From assembly GCA_036570145.1 (NCBI GenBank), contig DATCPJ010000307.1:1-12370 (forward strand): a DNA stretch of 12,370 bases, written 5' to 3'. A program made the translations under genes and the position numbers. This stretch comes from UBA6019 sp036570145 (GTDB lineage Bacteria; Chloroflexota; Dormibacteria; Dormibacterales; Dormibacteraceae). Shown here piece by piece: positions 1-6,869 of this stretch. Each line of letters opens with the position of its first letter. Position 1 is the first letter of the stretch. Under the pieces are notes generated by a model. It saw only the letters and a program-made list of their open reading frames with translations, searched no databases and had not been told where the DNA came from.

Positions 1-210
1 GCGCTCAGCCTCCTGCTCAGCGCCTCGCAGCCGGTGCAGGGATCACCCGACGGCGCCCAGATCCAGATCCACGACGCCATCAGCAAGTCGGTGCTCGGTC
101 CGGCGCTGGTCGGCTCCCTGGGGAAGATCTCCACGCTGATCTTCCTCCCGGTGATCCCCACCGACCCGGAGACCTACTTCAACAACCAAGAGGCCCGGCT
201 CCAGCATTAA
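1..210 (+). CDS. C-terminal fragment of a small hydrophobic protein, possibly CvpA family
   Basis: The first reading frame is open from the window edge to TAA at 208-210 and gives the last 69 residues of a protein whose start lies outside the window. It begins with a hydrophobic stretch (ALSLLLSA), then a polar linker, then a segment reading DAISKSVLGPALVGSLGKIS, and ends after an LPVIP motif with a short polar tail. A late transmembrane helix, then 'S-x-L-x-P-x-L' and an LP motif near the end, resembles the C-terminus of CvpA/colicin-V-production-like membrane proteins. This is pattern resemblance only, because no catalytic or diagnostic residue is available. Base composition and codon use match the downstream genes, and the stop overlaps the inferred tyrS start by one base, so the two genes are probably co-transcribed. 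The coding call is fairly safe; the family is a guess. Confidence 0.6.
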   Translation, partial: ALSLLLSASQPVQGSPDGAQIQIHDAISKSVLGPALVGSLGKISTLIFLPVIPTDPETYFNNQEARLQH

Positions 211-1342
211 CGACATCTGGAACCGGCTGCAGGAGCGCGCGGTCGAGATCCACGACGAGACGAACCTGCGCCGCCGCCTGGAGGCGGGGGAGAAGCTCCG
301 GGTCAAGCTCGGCATGGACCCCACCGCTCCCGACATCCACGTCGGGCACCTGGTCGTCCTCGACGTCCTCCGGATGTTCCAGGACGAGGGCCATACCGCG
401 GTCCTCATCATCGGCGACTACACCGCCCAGATCGGCGACCCGAGCGGCCGGTCGGAGACGCGGCCGGTGTTGAGCCGGGAGCAGGTGGAGGCGAACGCCG
501 AGACCTACTTCAGCCAGGCCTTCCGCGTCCTCGACCCGCGCCATACCGAGGTGCGCCGGAACTCGGAGTGGCTCGGCGCGATGACGGCGGCCGACGTCCT
601 GCGGCTGCTCGGCAGGCAGACCCTGCAGTCGGTGCTCCAGCGGGAGGACTTCGCCAAGCGCCTCAAGGAAGGCCACCCGATCGGGGCCCACGAGATCCTC
701 TACCCGTTCAGCCAGGCCTACGACTCGGTCGCCGTCGACGCCGACCTGGAGATCGGCGGGACCGACCAGCTCTTCAACCTGCTCTACGGGCGGGACATCA
801 TGCGGGCCTACGACAAGACGCCCCAGGACGTCGCCGTCTTCCCCCTCCTGGAAGGCCTCGACGGCGTCAACAAGATGAGCAAGTCGCTCGGCAACTACAT
901 CGGTATCACCGAGCCGCCGGACGAGGTCTACGGGAAGGTGATGTCGATCCCCGACGGGATGACGCCGCGCTACGCCAGGCTTCTCCTCCAGCGCGAGGAC
1001 CTTCCCGAAGATCCGCGCGACGCCAAGGCGGCCGTCGCCCGCGGCCTCGTCGAACGCCTCCACGGCCCGCATGCCGCGGCGGAAGCGGAGGCAGAGTGGG
1101 AGCGGCGCTTTCGCCGCGGTGAGCAGCCGACAGAGATCCCCGACCTCACTCCGAGCCGGCCCAACCTGATCACCACGCTGATCGAGGCCGGCGTCGTGGA
1201 CAGCGCCAGCAAGGCCCGCCGGCTGATCGAGCAGGGTGGCGTGAGTGTCAACGGAGAGAGGGTCGCTGCTGACGAGGACCTGTCCGATGGCGACGTCGTG
1301 AAGGGCGGAAAACGCAACTTTGTTCGCATCAGGCTCAAGTAA
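206..1342 (+). CDS. tyrS: Tyrosine--tRNA ligase (TyrRS), probable ATT start
   Basis: Cytoplasmic class I aminoacyl-tRNA synthetase that activates tyrosine with ATP and charges tRNA-Tyr. Counting from ATT at 206 (378 aa), the class I signature appears as HVGH at residues 45-48 inside a DPTAPDIHVGH block. The tyrosine/ATP pocket motif GGTDQ is at 184-188, KMSKS is intact at 223-227, and an S4 RNA-binding domain (ASKARRLIEQGGVSVNG) occupies about the last 60 residues. The first ATG, at 314, would begin inside the nucleotide-binding fold and remove the conserved LRVKLG strand and the N-terminal helix. The frame is open from 155, yet contains no ATG, GTG or TTG before 314. ATT at 206 overlaps the upstream TAA by one base, has a purine-rich AAGAGG 12 nt upstream, and gives an N-terminus of family-like length. 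ATC (215) and CTG (227) are other possibilities. Identity is very secure; the exact start is not. Confidence 0.95.
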   Translation: MNDIWNRLQERAVEIHDETNLRRRLEAGEKLRVKLGMDPTAPDIHVGHLVVLDVLRMFQDEGHTAVLIIGDYTAQIGDPSGRSETRPVLSREQVEANAETYFSQAFRVLDPRHTEVRRNSEWLGAMTAADVLRLLGRQTLQSVLQREDFAKRLKEGHPIGAHEILYPFSQAYDSVAVDADLEIGGTDQLFNLLYGRDIMRAYDKTPQDVAVFPLLEGLDGVNKMSKSLGNYIGITEPPDEVYGKVMSIPDGMTPRYARLLLQREDLPEDPRDAKAAVARGLVERLHGPHAAAEAEAEWERRFRRGEQPTEIPDLTPSRPNLITTLIEAGVVDSASKARRLIEQGGVSVNGERVAADEDLSDGDVVKGGKRNFVRIRLK

Positions 1343-1375
1343 AATCATCGAAAGCATGTTCGGAGTGACGCTCTA

Positions 1376-2131
1376 ATGTCCGGCCATTCGAAGTGGGCCG
1401 GCATCAAGCACAAGAAGGCGATCATCGACGCCAAGCGAGCCGTCTCCTTCACCAAGGTCGCCCGCGAGGTGACGATCGCCGCCAAGGAAGGCGGCGGGAA
1501 CCCGGACGGCAACTTCCGGCTGCGCCTCGCGGTCCAGAAGGCGCGCGAGGCGAACATGCCCGCGGACAAGATCAAGAACGCCATCGATCGGGGCACCGGC
1601 GCCGCTGCCGGTGAGGCTCTCGAGGAGCTCCGCTACGAGGGTTACGGGCCCGCCGGCGTGGCGGTCCTGGTCGACGGCGTCACCGACAACCGGAACCGGA
1701 CCAGCGCCTCGCTGCGGCACATCTTCGTCAAGAATGGCGGCAACCTCGGCGAGAGCAACTCGGTCGCCTACCTCTTCGAGCGCAAGGGCGTGATCGAGGT
1801 CGACGCGGCCGGCAAGGATCCCGAGGAGCTCGGCATGGTCGCCATCGAGGCGGGCGCCGAGGACATCTCGATCGACGGCGACTCGATCGAGGTGACGACC
1901 GGCCCCAACGAGTTCGAGGCCGTCCGCGATGCGCTCGAGCAGGCCGGCGCCCGGATCGAGAACGCCGAGGTCACCATGCACCCCAAGTCAACCGTCCCGG
2001 TCGGCGAGGACAAGGCCGCCGGGGTTCTCCGCCTGATGGAGGCGCTGGAGGAGGACGACGACGTCCAGCAGGTCTACGCGAACTTCGACATCCCAGCCGA
2101 CGTCCTTGAACGAGTGAGCGCGAGTGTTTAG
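1376..2131 (+). CDS. yebC: YebC/TACO1 family protein
   Basis: A full-length 251-residue YebC/TACO1 protein. The N-terminus carries the family hallmark SGHSKWAGIKHKKA, followed by the typical KAREANMPADKIKNAIDRGTG segment and, further on, the acidic second and third domains with YEGYGPAGVAVLV. Family members were first described as transcriptional regulators. More recent work assigns YebC and its mitochondrial relative TACO1 to helping ribosomes through proline-rich stretches; which role holds here cannot be read from the sequence. The ATG is supported by GGAG at 1362-1365, ten bases upstream, and by the position of the conserved N-terminal motif. It lies 33 nt after tyrS and 12 nt before ruvC. 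A yebC-ruvCAB order is very common in bacteria, which supports both the call and co-transcription. Confidence 0.96.
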   Translation: MSGHSKWAGIKHKKAIIDAKRAVSFTKVAREVTIAAKEGGGNPDGNFRLRLAVQKAREANMPADKIKNAIDRGTGAAAGEALEELRYEGYGPAGVAVLVDGVTDNRNRTSASLRHIFVKNGGNLGESNSVAYLFERKGVIEVDAAGKDPEELGMVAIEAGAEDISIDGDSIEVTTGPNEFEAVRDALEQAGARIENAEVTMHPKSTVPVGEDKAAGVLRLMEALEEDDDVQQVYANFDIPADVLERVSASV

Positions 2132-2143
2132 CCTGCTGGAGCA

Positions 2144-2632
2144 ATGCTGGGCAGACTCCTCTTAGGCATCGACCCCGGCCTGGCGGCCACCGGCTACGCG
2201 CTGCTCCGCGAGCCCGGTGAGGTCGTCGCCTGCGGGACCATCCGGACCGCGCCCAATGTCCGCCCCGGGCTGCGGCTGCTCCAGATCCAGCGCGAGCTGG
2301 AGGCCGTCCTCGACGCCTCCGAGGTGGCCGAGGCGGCGCTCGAGGAGCTCTTCATGGGCAGCAACCGGACCAGCGTCATCGGGGTAGCCCAGGCACGCGG
2401 CGTCGTCCTCGCCCTGCTCGAGTCGCGCGGCATCGCCTCCCACGAGTACAAGCCGTCCCAGGTGAAGCTGGTCGTGAGCGGCTACGGCAATGCCGACAAG
2501 GCCCAGATGGCGCGGATGCTGACCGCCCAACTGCGCAGCCTGCCGGCCGGCTCCGACCACGCCCTCGACGCGATCGCGATCGCGATCTGCCACGCCCGCA
2601 GCCGGCGGATCAACCTGGCGGCCACAAGGTGA
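2144..2632 (+). CDS. ruvC: Holliday junction endonuclease RuvC
   Basis: Resolvase that cuts Holliday junctions as a dimer, working with the RuvAB motor. The 162-residue protein has the RNase H-like fold signature GIDPG with Asp10. The second acidic residue is Glu67 in ALEELFMGSN. The C-terminal pair is His139 and Asp142 in SDHALDAIAIA. Escherichia coli has Asp at the His139 position, but the Thermus enzyme is known to use His there, so this is a family variant and not a defect. The ATG is the only start available, since the frame is closed by the yebC stop at 2129-2131. GGAG at 2138-2141 lies only two bases before it, an unusually short spacing. Codon 7 is TTA, which I found nowhere else in frame in this window. 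The TGA stop overlaps the ruvA start as GTGA. Confidence 0.96.
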   Translation: MLGRLLLGIDPGLAATGYALLREPGEVVACGTIRTAPNVRPGLRLLQIQRELEAVLDASEVAEAALEELFMGSNRTSVIGVAQARGVVLALLESRGIASHEYKPSQVKLVVSGYGNADKAQMARMLTAQLRSLPAGSDHALDAIAIAICHARSRRINLAATR

Positions 2633-3234
2633 TCGCTTTCCTGCGCGGCCGCGTTCAACGGCTGACGCCGGAGGTCGTCGTGCTCGACGTCAACGGGGTC
2701 GGCTACCTGGTCGCCATCACCGCGGCGGCGCGGGACCGGATGCCGTCGCTCGGCGACGAGACCGAGCTGCAGATCTACACCCAGGTCCGCGAGGACCAGC
2801 TGGCGCTCTATGGGTTCGCCTCGGTCGAGGAGCTGGAGATGTTCCGGATGCTGATCGAGGTCGACGGGGTCGGGCCGAAGGTGGGCCTGGCGATCCTCAG
2901 CTCGGCCAACCTCGACAACCTGAAGCGGGCGATCCTGACCGACGACGTCGGCCCCATCCGGCGCGCCCCCGGGGTCGGGCCGCGGACCGCCCAGAAGGTG
3001 ATCATCGACCTCAAGCCGAAGCTGGAGGCGGACGCCGCCCTGGCCTCGCTCAGCCGGATCCCGGTGACCGCCGGCGCGCCGGGCAGCGAGGTCACCCGGC
3101 AGGTCGACGCGACGCTCCGCAACCTCGGCTTCAGCGCCGCCGAGGCGCGCTCGGCGATCGACTCCATCGACTGGTCGGCCGATCCCAGCCCGCAGGAGGC
3201 GCTGGCGACGGCACTCAAGGCGCTCGGCCGATGA
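2629..3234 (+). CDS. ruvA: Holliday junction DNA helicase subunit RuvA
   Basis: RuvA tetramers bind four-way junctions and load the RuvB motor. The 201-residue protein shows the three expected parts. An N-terminal OB-fold starts with MIAFLRGRV and contains VNGVGYLV. Two helix-hairpin-helix motifs follow (VDGVGPKVGLAIL at about 79-90 and APGVGPRTAQKVI at about 113-125). After a linker comes the small C-terminal domain III that contacts RuvB (LRNLGFSAAEARSAI). The start is GTG within a GTGA overlap with ruvC, and the end is an ATGA overlap with ruvB, so all three ruv genes should be translationally coupled. Length is normal for the family and nothing in the sequence looks damaged. Confidence 0.97.
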   Translation: MIAFLRGRVQRLTPEVVVLDVNGVGYLVAITAAARDRMPSLGDETELQIYTQVREDQLALYGFASVEELEMFRMLIEVDGVGPKVGLAILSSANLDNLKRAILTDDVGPIRRAPGVGPRTAQKVIIDLKPKLEADAALASLSRIPVTAGAPGSEVTRQVDATLRNLGFSAAEARSAIDSIDWSADPSPQEALATALKALGR

Positions 3235-4262
3235 CCGACGAATCGAGACTCGTCGGCAGCGAAGCGCTGGTGGAGGACGACCAGCTCGATACCAGCCTGC
3301 GGCCCCGCAACCTCGACGAGTACGTCGGCCAGGAGCAGGTCCGCGAGCAGCTGGGGATCCAGATCGAGGCCGCCAAGCGGCGGGGCGAGCCGATCGAGCA
3401 CGTCCTTCTCGCCGGGCCGCCGGGCCTGGGCAAGACGACCCTCGCCTACATCATCGCCAATGAGTTGGGGGTGTCGGTCAAGACGACCTCCGGCCCCGCG
3501 ATCGACCACGCCGGCGCCCTCGGCTCGATCCTCATGCAGATGGCCGACCGGGACGTCTTCTTCATCGACGAGATCCACCGCCTTAACCGGATCGTGGAGG
3601 AATCGCTCTACCCCGCGCTGGAGGACTTCACCTTCGACACCGTGCTCGGCAAGGGGGTGGGGGCGAGCGCCGTCCGGCTGCCGCTCCAGCGCTTCACCTG
3701 CGTCGGCGCGACGACCCGACAGGGCCTCCTCAGCGCGCCGCTGCGCGACCGCTTCGGCGCCATTTACCGGCTCGACTTCTACACCCGCGCCGAGCTCGAG
3801 CGAATCGTCCGCCGGTCGGCGCGGATCCTCAACCTGGAGATCGAGGAGGAGGCCGTTTCCGAGATCGCCCGCCGCTCGCGAGGCACGCCCCGGATCGCCA
3901 ACCGGCTGCTCCGCCGGGTCCGCGACTATGCCGACGTCCGCGCCGACGGCAAGGCCAGCGCGGACGTCACGACACGGGCGCTGTCGATGCTGAGCGTCGA
4001 CGCCGAGGGCCTCGACCCGCTCGACCGGCGGATCCTGGAGACGATCATCCACAAGTTCGGCGGCGGCCCCGTCGGCCTCGACACGATCGCCACCTCCCTG
4101 AGCGAGGAGCCGGAGACGATCGAGGACGTGTACGAGCCCTTCCTGATGCAGCAGGGCTACATCCAGCGCACCTCGCGGGGCCGGATGGCGACGGCCCTCG
4201 CCTACCGCCACCTGGGCCTTCAGCCGCCCGCGTCGGGGCCTGAGCAGCAAAGACTGATCTGA
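3231..4262 (+). CDS. ruvB: Holliday junction branch-migration ATPase RuvB
   Basis: AAA+ hexameric motor that drives branch migration with RuvA. The 343-residue protein has the Walker A motif GPPGLGKT at 62-69, Walker B with FFIDEIHRL around Asp113-Glu114, sensor-1 GATTR at 159-163, and the arginine-finger region LRDRFG at 171-176. A C-terminal winged-helix domain lies after about residue 260 (RRILETIIHKFGGGPVGLDT, ending in YRHLGL). The ATG overlaps the ruvA stop as ATGA, and the N-terminal acidic leader before LRPRNLDEYVGQ is of usual length. The TGA at 4260-4262 is followed by a 33-nt spacer before secD. In many bacteria queA, tgt or yajC come next; here secD follows directly. Confidence 0.98.
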   Translation: MTDESRLVGSEALVEDDQLDTSLRPRNLDEYVGQEQVREQLGIQIEAAKRRGEPIEHVLLAGPPGLGKTTLAYIIANELGVSVKTTSGPAIDHAGALGSILMQMADRDVFFIDEIHRLNRIVEESLYPALEDFTFDTVLGKGVGASAVRLPLQRFTCVGATTRQGLLSAPLRDRFGAIYRLDFYTRAELERIVRRSARILNLEIEEEAVSEIARRSRGTPRIANRLLRRVRDYADVRADGKASADVTTRALSMLSVDAEGLDPLDRRILETIIHKFGGGPVGLDTIATSLSEEPETIEDVYEPFLMQQGYIQRTSRGRMATALAYRHLGLQPPASGPEQQRLI

Positions 4263-4274
4263 GATAGGCAACGG

Positions 4275-4294
4275 CCGCGGGAGGTCCCCCGTGG
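4275..4294 (+). promoter_or_regulatory. Hairpin covering the secD Shine-Dalgarno sequence
   Basis: CCGCGGG (4275-4281) can pair with CCCGTGG (4288-4294), giving seven pairs including one G-U, around a six-base AGGTCC loop. The best SD for secD, GGGAGG at 4279-4284, has its first half in the stem and the rest in the loop, and the start codon begins two bases after the stem. In mRNA this could lower access to the ribosome-binding site. There is no following U-run, so it is not an intrinsic terminator. The pairing is seen directly; a regulatory role is inference. Confidence 0.35.
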
Positions 4295-4295
4295 T

Positions 4296-5789
4296 ATGTG
4301 GGTAGACTTTTCCGCCGTGCAACTCGTCCTCGGTTGGCCCATCCGCATCCTGCTGATAGCGCTTGTCATCTTCTCGGTCTTCGTCGACTCGGCCGGTTAC
4401 ATCTACCGCGAGGTCAACCATCTCCCACTGACAGGCACGGTCGACCCGGCGACGATGCCGCCCAGCTTCAGTTGGTGGCCGTTCAACAACGGCAGCATCT
4501 ACATCCACAAGGGCCTCGACGTCCAGGGCGGCAGCCACCTCGAGCTCCAGCTCACCGACATCCCGCCCGGCCGGACCAAGGCCGACGTCCAGGCGACCGC
4601 GGTCCAGGTCTTCCAGCGGCGGCTCAACAGCCTCGGCGTGAACGAGCCGCTGGTCCAACCGGAAGGCACCGACCGGGTCGTCGTCGAGCTCGCCGGCGTC
4701 TCCGCCGCCCGGGCACAGGAGGTCATCGGCAAGACCGCCCACCTCGACTTCGTCACCTGGGTGCCGGACGCCAAGGCGATCGCGGTCGGACAGGCCGAGA
4801 CGGGCTACAAACCGAAGAAGTCGGGGCTCGGCAGCGACCAGGTCGTGAGCGCGGTATCCGGCCTCGACAGCAACGGCCTGCAGTACGCGGTCACGCTGAC
4901 CTTCAACGGCGACGGCGCGACCCAGTTCAGCAAGCTGACGACCGATGCCGTCGCGGCCTGCCCGGGTGATGGGGTCACCTGCCCGACCCGCAAGATCGCC
5001 ATCTTCGAAGACCTCACCGACGCCGACATCGCCAACTGGGACCAGGTCGAGACAACCATCGCCAACCCCCCGTCGGTCCCGGGCGGGAAGCTGCTGACCA
5101 ACCCGAATATCCTCCAGCCGATCGCCGGCGGCACCGCGACCATCACCGGCAACTTCGACGCAACCTCGGCACACGACCTTGCCGTCGAGATCAGCTCCGG
5201 GGCACTGCCGGCCAACGTGAAGGTGCTCTCCTCGACCGACGTGGGCGCGAGCCTGGGCGCCGACTCGGTGAAGCGGTCGATTGCCGCCGGCCTGGTCGGC
5301 CTGGTGATCGTGATCATCTTCATGATCACCTACTACCGGCTTCCCGGCCTGCTGGCCAGCCTCGCCCTGCTCGTCTACGCGGGGATCGTGCTCGCCATCT
5401 TCAAAACCATCCCGGTGACGATGACGCTGGCCGGCCTGGCCGGCTTCATCCTCAGCGTCGGCATGGCGGTCGACGCGAACGTGCTGATCTTCGAACGCTT
5501 CAAGGAGGAGATGCGCGCCGGGCGCACGGTGGGCGCCGCGGTCGACGCGGCGGTGCGCCGTGCCTGGCCGGCGATCCGCGACTCCAACACCTCGACCGCG
5601 ATCACCTGCGCCGTCCTGCTCTTCGCCGCGCCGACCCAGATCCAGGGCTTCGCTCTCACCCTGCTGATCGGTGTCGTGATCAGCCTGATCTCGTCGATCA
5701 TCGTCACCCACAACCTGCTCGCCATCGTGCTGACCTTCGGCGGCGGCTTCCGCAGCCCCCGCGTGCTGGGAGTCACCCGTGCTGCCTGA
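4296..5789 (+). CDS. secD: Protein translocase subunit SecD
   Basis: Inner-membrane RND-type partner of SecYEG that uses the proton gradient to help pull exported proteins across the membrane. The 497-residue protein has an N-terminal transmembrane helix (about 16-36), the motif GLDVQGG at 73-79 at the start of the large extracytoplasmic P1 region, and five C-terminal membrane helices starting at about 329. The conserved helix-4 motif AVDANVLIFERFKEE begins at 391. The ATG at 4296 has GGGAGG with a ten- to eleven-base spacing; GTG at 4317 would remove seven residues and is a weaker alternative. Its last eleven bases overlap secF. SecD and SecF are separate genes here, unlike the fused SecDF of Bacillus. 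No yajC gene precedes it, though yajC could lie elsewhere. Confidence 0.97.
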   Translation: MWVDFSAVQLVLGWPIRILLIALVIFSVFVDSAGYIYREVNHLPLTGTVDPATMPPSFSWWPFNNGSIYIHKGLDVQGGSHLELQLTDIPPGRTKADVQATAVQVFQRRLNSLGVNEPLVQPEGTDRVVVELAGVSAARAQEVIGKTAHLDFVTWVPDAKAIAVGQAETGYKPKKSGLGSDQVVSAVSGLDSNGLQYAVTLTFNGDGATQFSKLTTDAVAACPGDGVTCPTRKIAIFEDLTDADIANWDQVETTIANPPSVPGGKLLTNPNILQPIAGGTATITGNFDATSAHDLAVEISSGALPANVKVLSSTDVGASLGADSVKRSIAAGLVGLVIVIIFMITYYRLPGLLASLALLVYAGIVLAIFKTIPVTMTLAGLAGFILSVGMAVDANVLIFERFKEEMRAGRTVGAAVDAAVRRAWPAIRDSNTSTAITCAVLLFAAPTQIQGFALTLLIGVVISLISSIIVTHNLLAIVLTFGGGFRSPRVLGVTRAA

Positions 5790-6849
5790 GCAGGACCTCG
5801 AGGCCCAGGAAAGCGCGGTCGCCGAGGAGAGCGCCGCCTTCCTGGCGGCCGGCGCCGGCGGCTCAGTGGCTCCTTCGGCGACCGAGACGGTCCAGCCCGC
5901 GCCGGCAGTCCCTGCCCGAACGCGCAGCCTCGACGTCGTCGGTGCGCGGAACTGGTTCTTCCTGCTCTCGCTCCTGATCATCATCCCGGGCATCATCTCG
6001 ATGGCCACCCAGGGCTTTCTGCTCGGCATCGACTTCCAGGGCGGCACCCAGTTCCTTCTCAAGTTCGGCAACAACCCGACCCTGGCCGAGGTCCAAAGCG
6101 CGGCCAGCGCGCAGGGCGTGAACGGAGTCGTGCAGCAGACCGCCAACGGCTCCTTCCTGATCCGGACCGGCTCCATCGACCCTCAGCACCAGGCCCAGTT
6201 CGAGAACGCGCTGGCGGCCAAGCTCGGTCCCATCGACCAGAACCAGCTATCGGTCTCCAACGTCGGCCCGACGATCGCCGCCGAGATCATCCAGCGCGCG
6301 ATCATCGCCATCCTGGCTGCCTCCAGCCTGATCCTGCTCTACCTCGCCTTCCGCTTCCGCAAGGTCCAGGGTGGATTCCGCTCCGGCATCCAGTTCGGCG
6401 GCTCGGCGCTGCTCGCTCTCCTTCATGACGTGTTCCTGGTCTGCGGGGTTTTCTCGATCCTCGGCAAGGGGATCCCCTTCCTCGGCTGGCACGGCTCGCA
6501 GCTGGGCCAGGTCGACAGCCTCTTCCTGACCGCCGTGCTGACCGTGATCGGCTTCTCGGTCCACGACACGATCGTCATCTTCGACCGGATCCGGGAGAAC
6601 ATGATCGTGTCCCAGCGGCTGAGCTTCGAGCAGGTCGTGAACCTGTCGATCATGCAATCGGCGGCGCGGTCGATCATCACCAGCTTCACCGTCGTCCTGG
6701 TCCTCCTCTCGCTCTTCCTCTTCGGCGGCGAAACGCTCAAGGGCTTCGTGCTCGCCCTGCTGATCGGGATCATCTCGGGGACCTACAGCTCGATCTTCAA
6801 CGCCTCACCCCTGCTGGTCGTCTGGCGGAGGCTGCAGCCCGTCCGCTAG
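5779..6849 (+). CDS. secF: Protein translocase subunit SecF
   Basis: Forms a heterodimer with SecD in the accessory translocase. The 356-residue protein has a first membrane helix just after DVVGARNWFF (about 58-77), the motif GIDFQGG at 83-89, a small extracytoplasmic P4 region to about 160, and five C-terminal helices. The conserved GFSVHDTIVIFDRIREN motif starts at 258 (His262, Asp263). GTG at 5779 has GGGAG six bases upstream and overlaps secD by eleven bases. Family members usually begin shortly before the VGxRNWFF motif. Here about 50 polar residues rich in Ala, Glu and Pro precede it, and I see no later in-frame start codon that would remove them. The N-terminal extension should be cytoplasmic and is probably disordered. 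Confidence 0.97.
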   Translation: MLPEQDLEAQESAVAEESAAFLAAGAGGSVAPSATETVQPAPAVPARTRSLDVVGARNWFFLLSLLIIIPGIISMATQGFLLGIDFQGGTQFLLKFGNNPTLAEVQSAASAQGVNGVVQQTANGSFLIRTGSIDPQHQAQFENALAAKLGPIDQNQLSVSNVGPTIAAEIIQRAIIAILAASSLILLYLAFRFRKVQGGFRSGIQFGGSALLALLHDVFLVCGVFSILGKGIPFLGWHGSQLGQVDSLFLTAVLTVIGFSVHDTIVIFDRIRENMIVSQRLSFEQVVNLSIMQSAARSIITSFTVVLVLLSLFLFGGETLKGFVLALLIGIISGTYSSIFNASPLLVVWRRLQPVR

Positions 6850-6869
6850 CTGCACCAGATTCCCCTCCC

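Noticed and set aside
120..320. T-box or other tRNA-sensing leader upstream of tyrS
   Set aside because: The upstream region is coding sequence of the preceding gene right up to the tyrS start; there is no T-box core sequence and no room for a leader.
2808..6176. Very long open frame on the - strand (1122 codons) opposite ruvA-ruvB-secD-secF
   Set aside because: It is antisense to four unmistakable genes, has low-complexity Arg/Asp/Val/Gly-rich content with no recognisable domain, and is the expected result of GC-rich codon use, in which TTA, CTA and TCA are rare.
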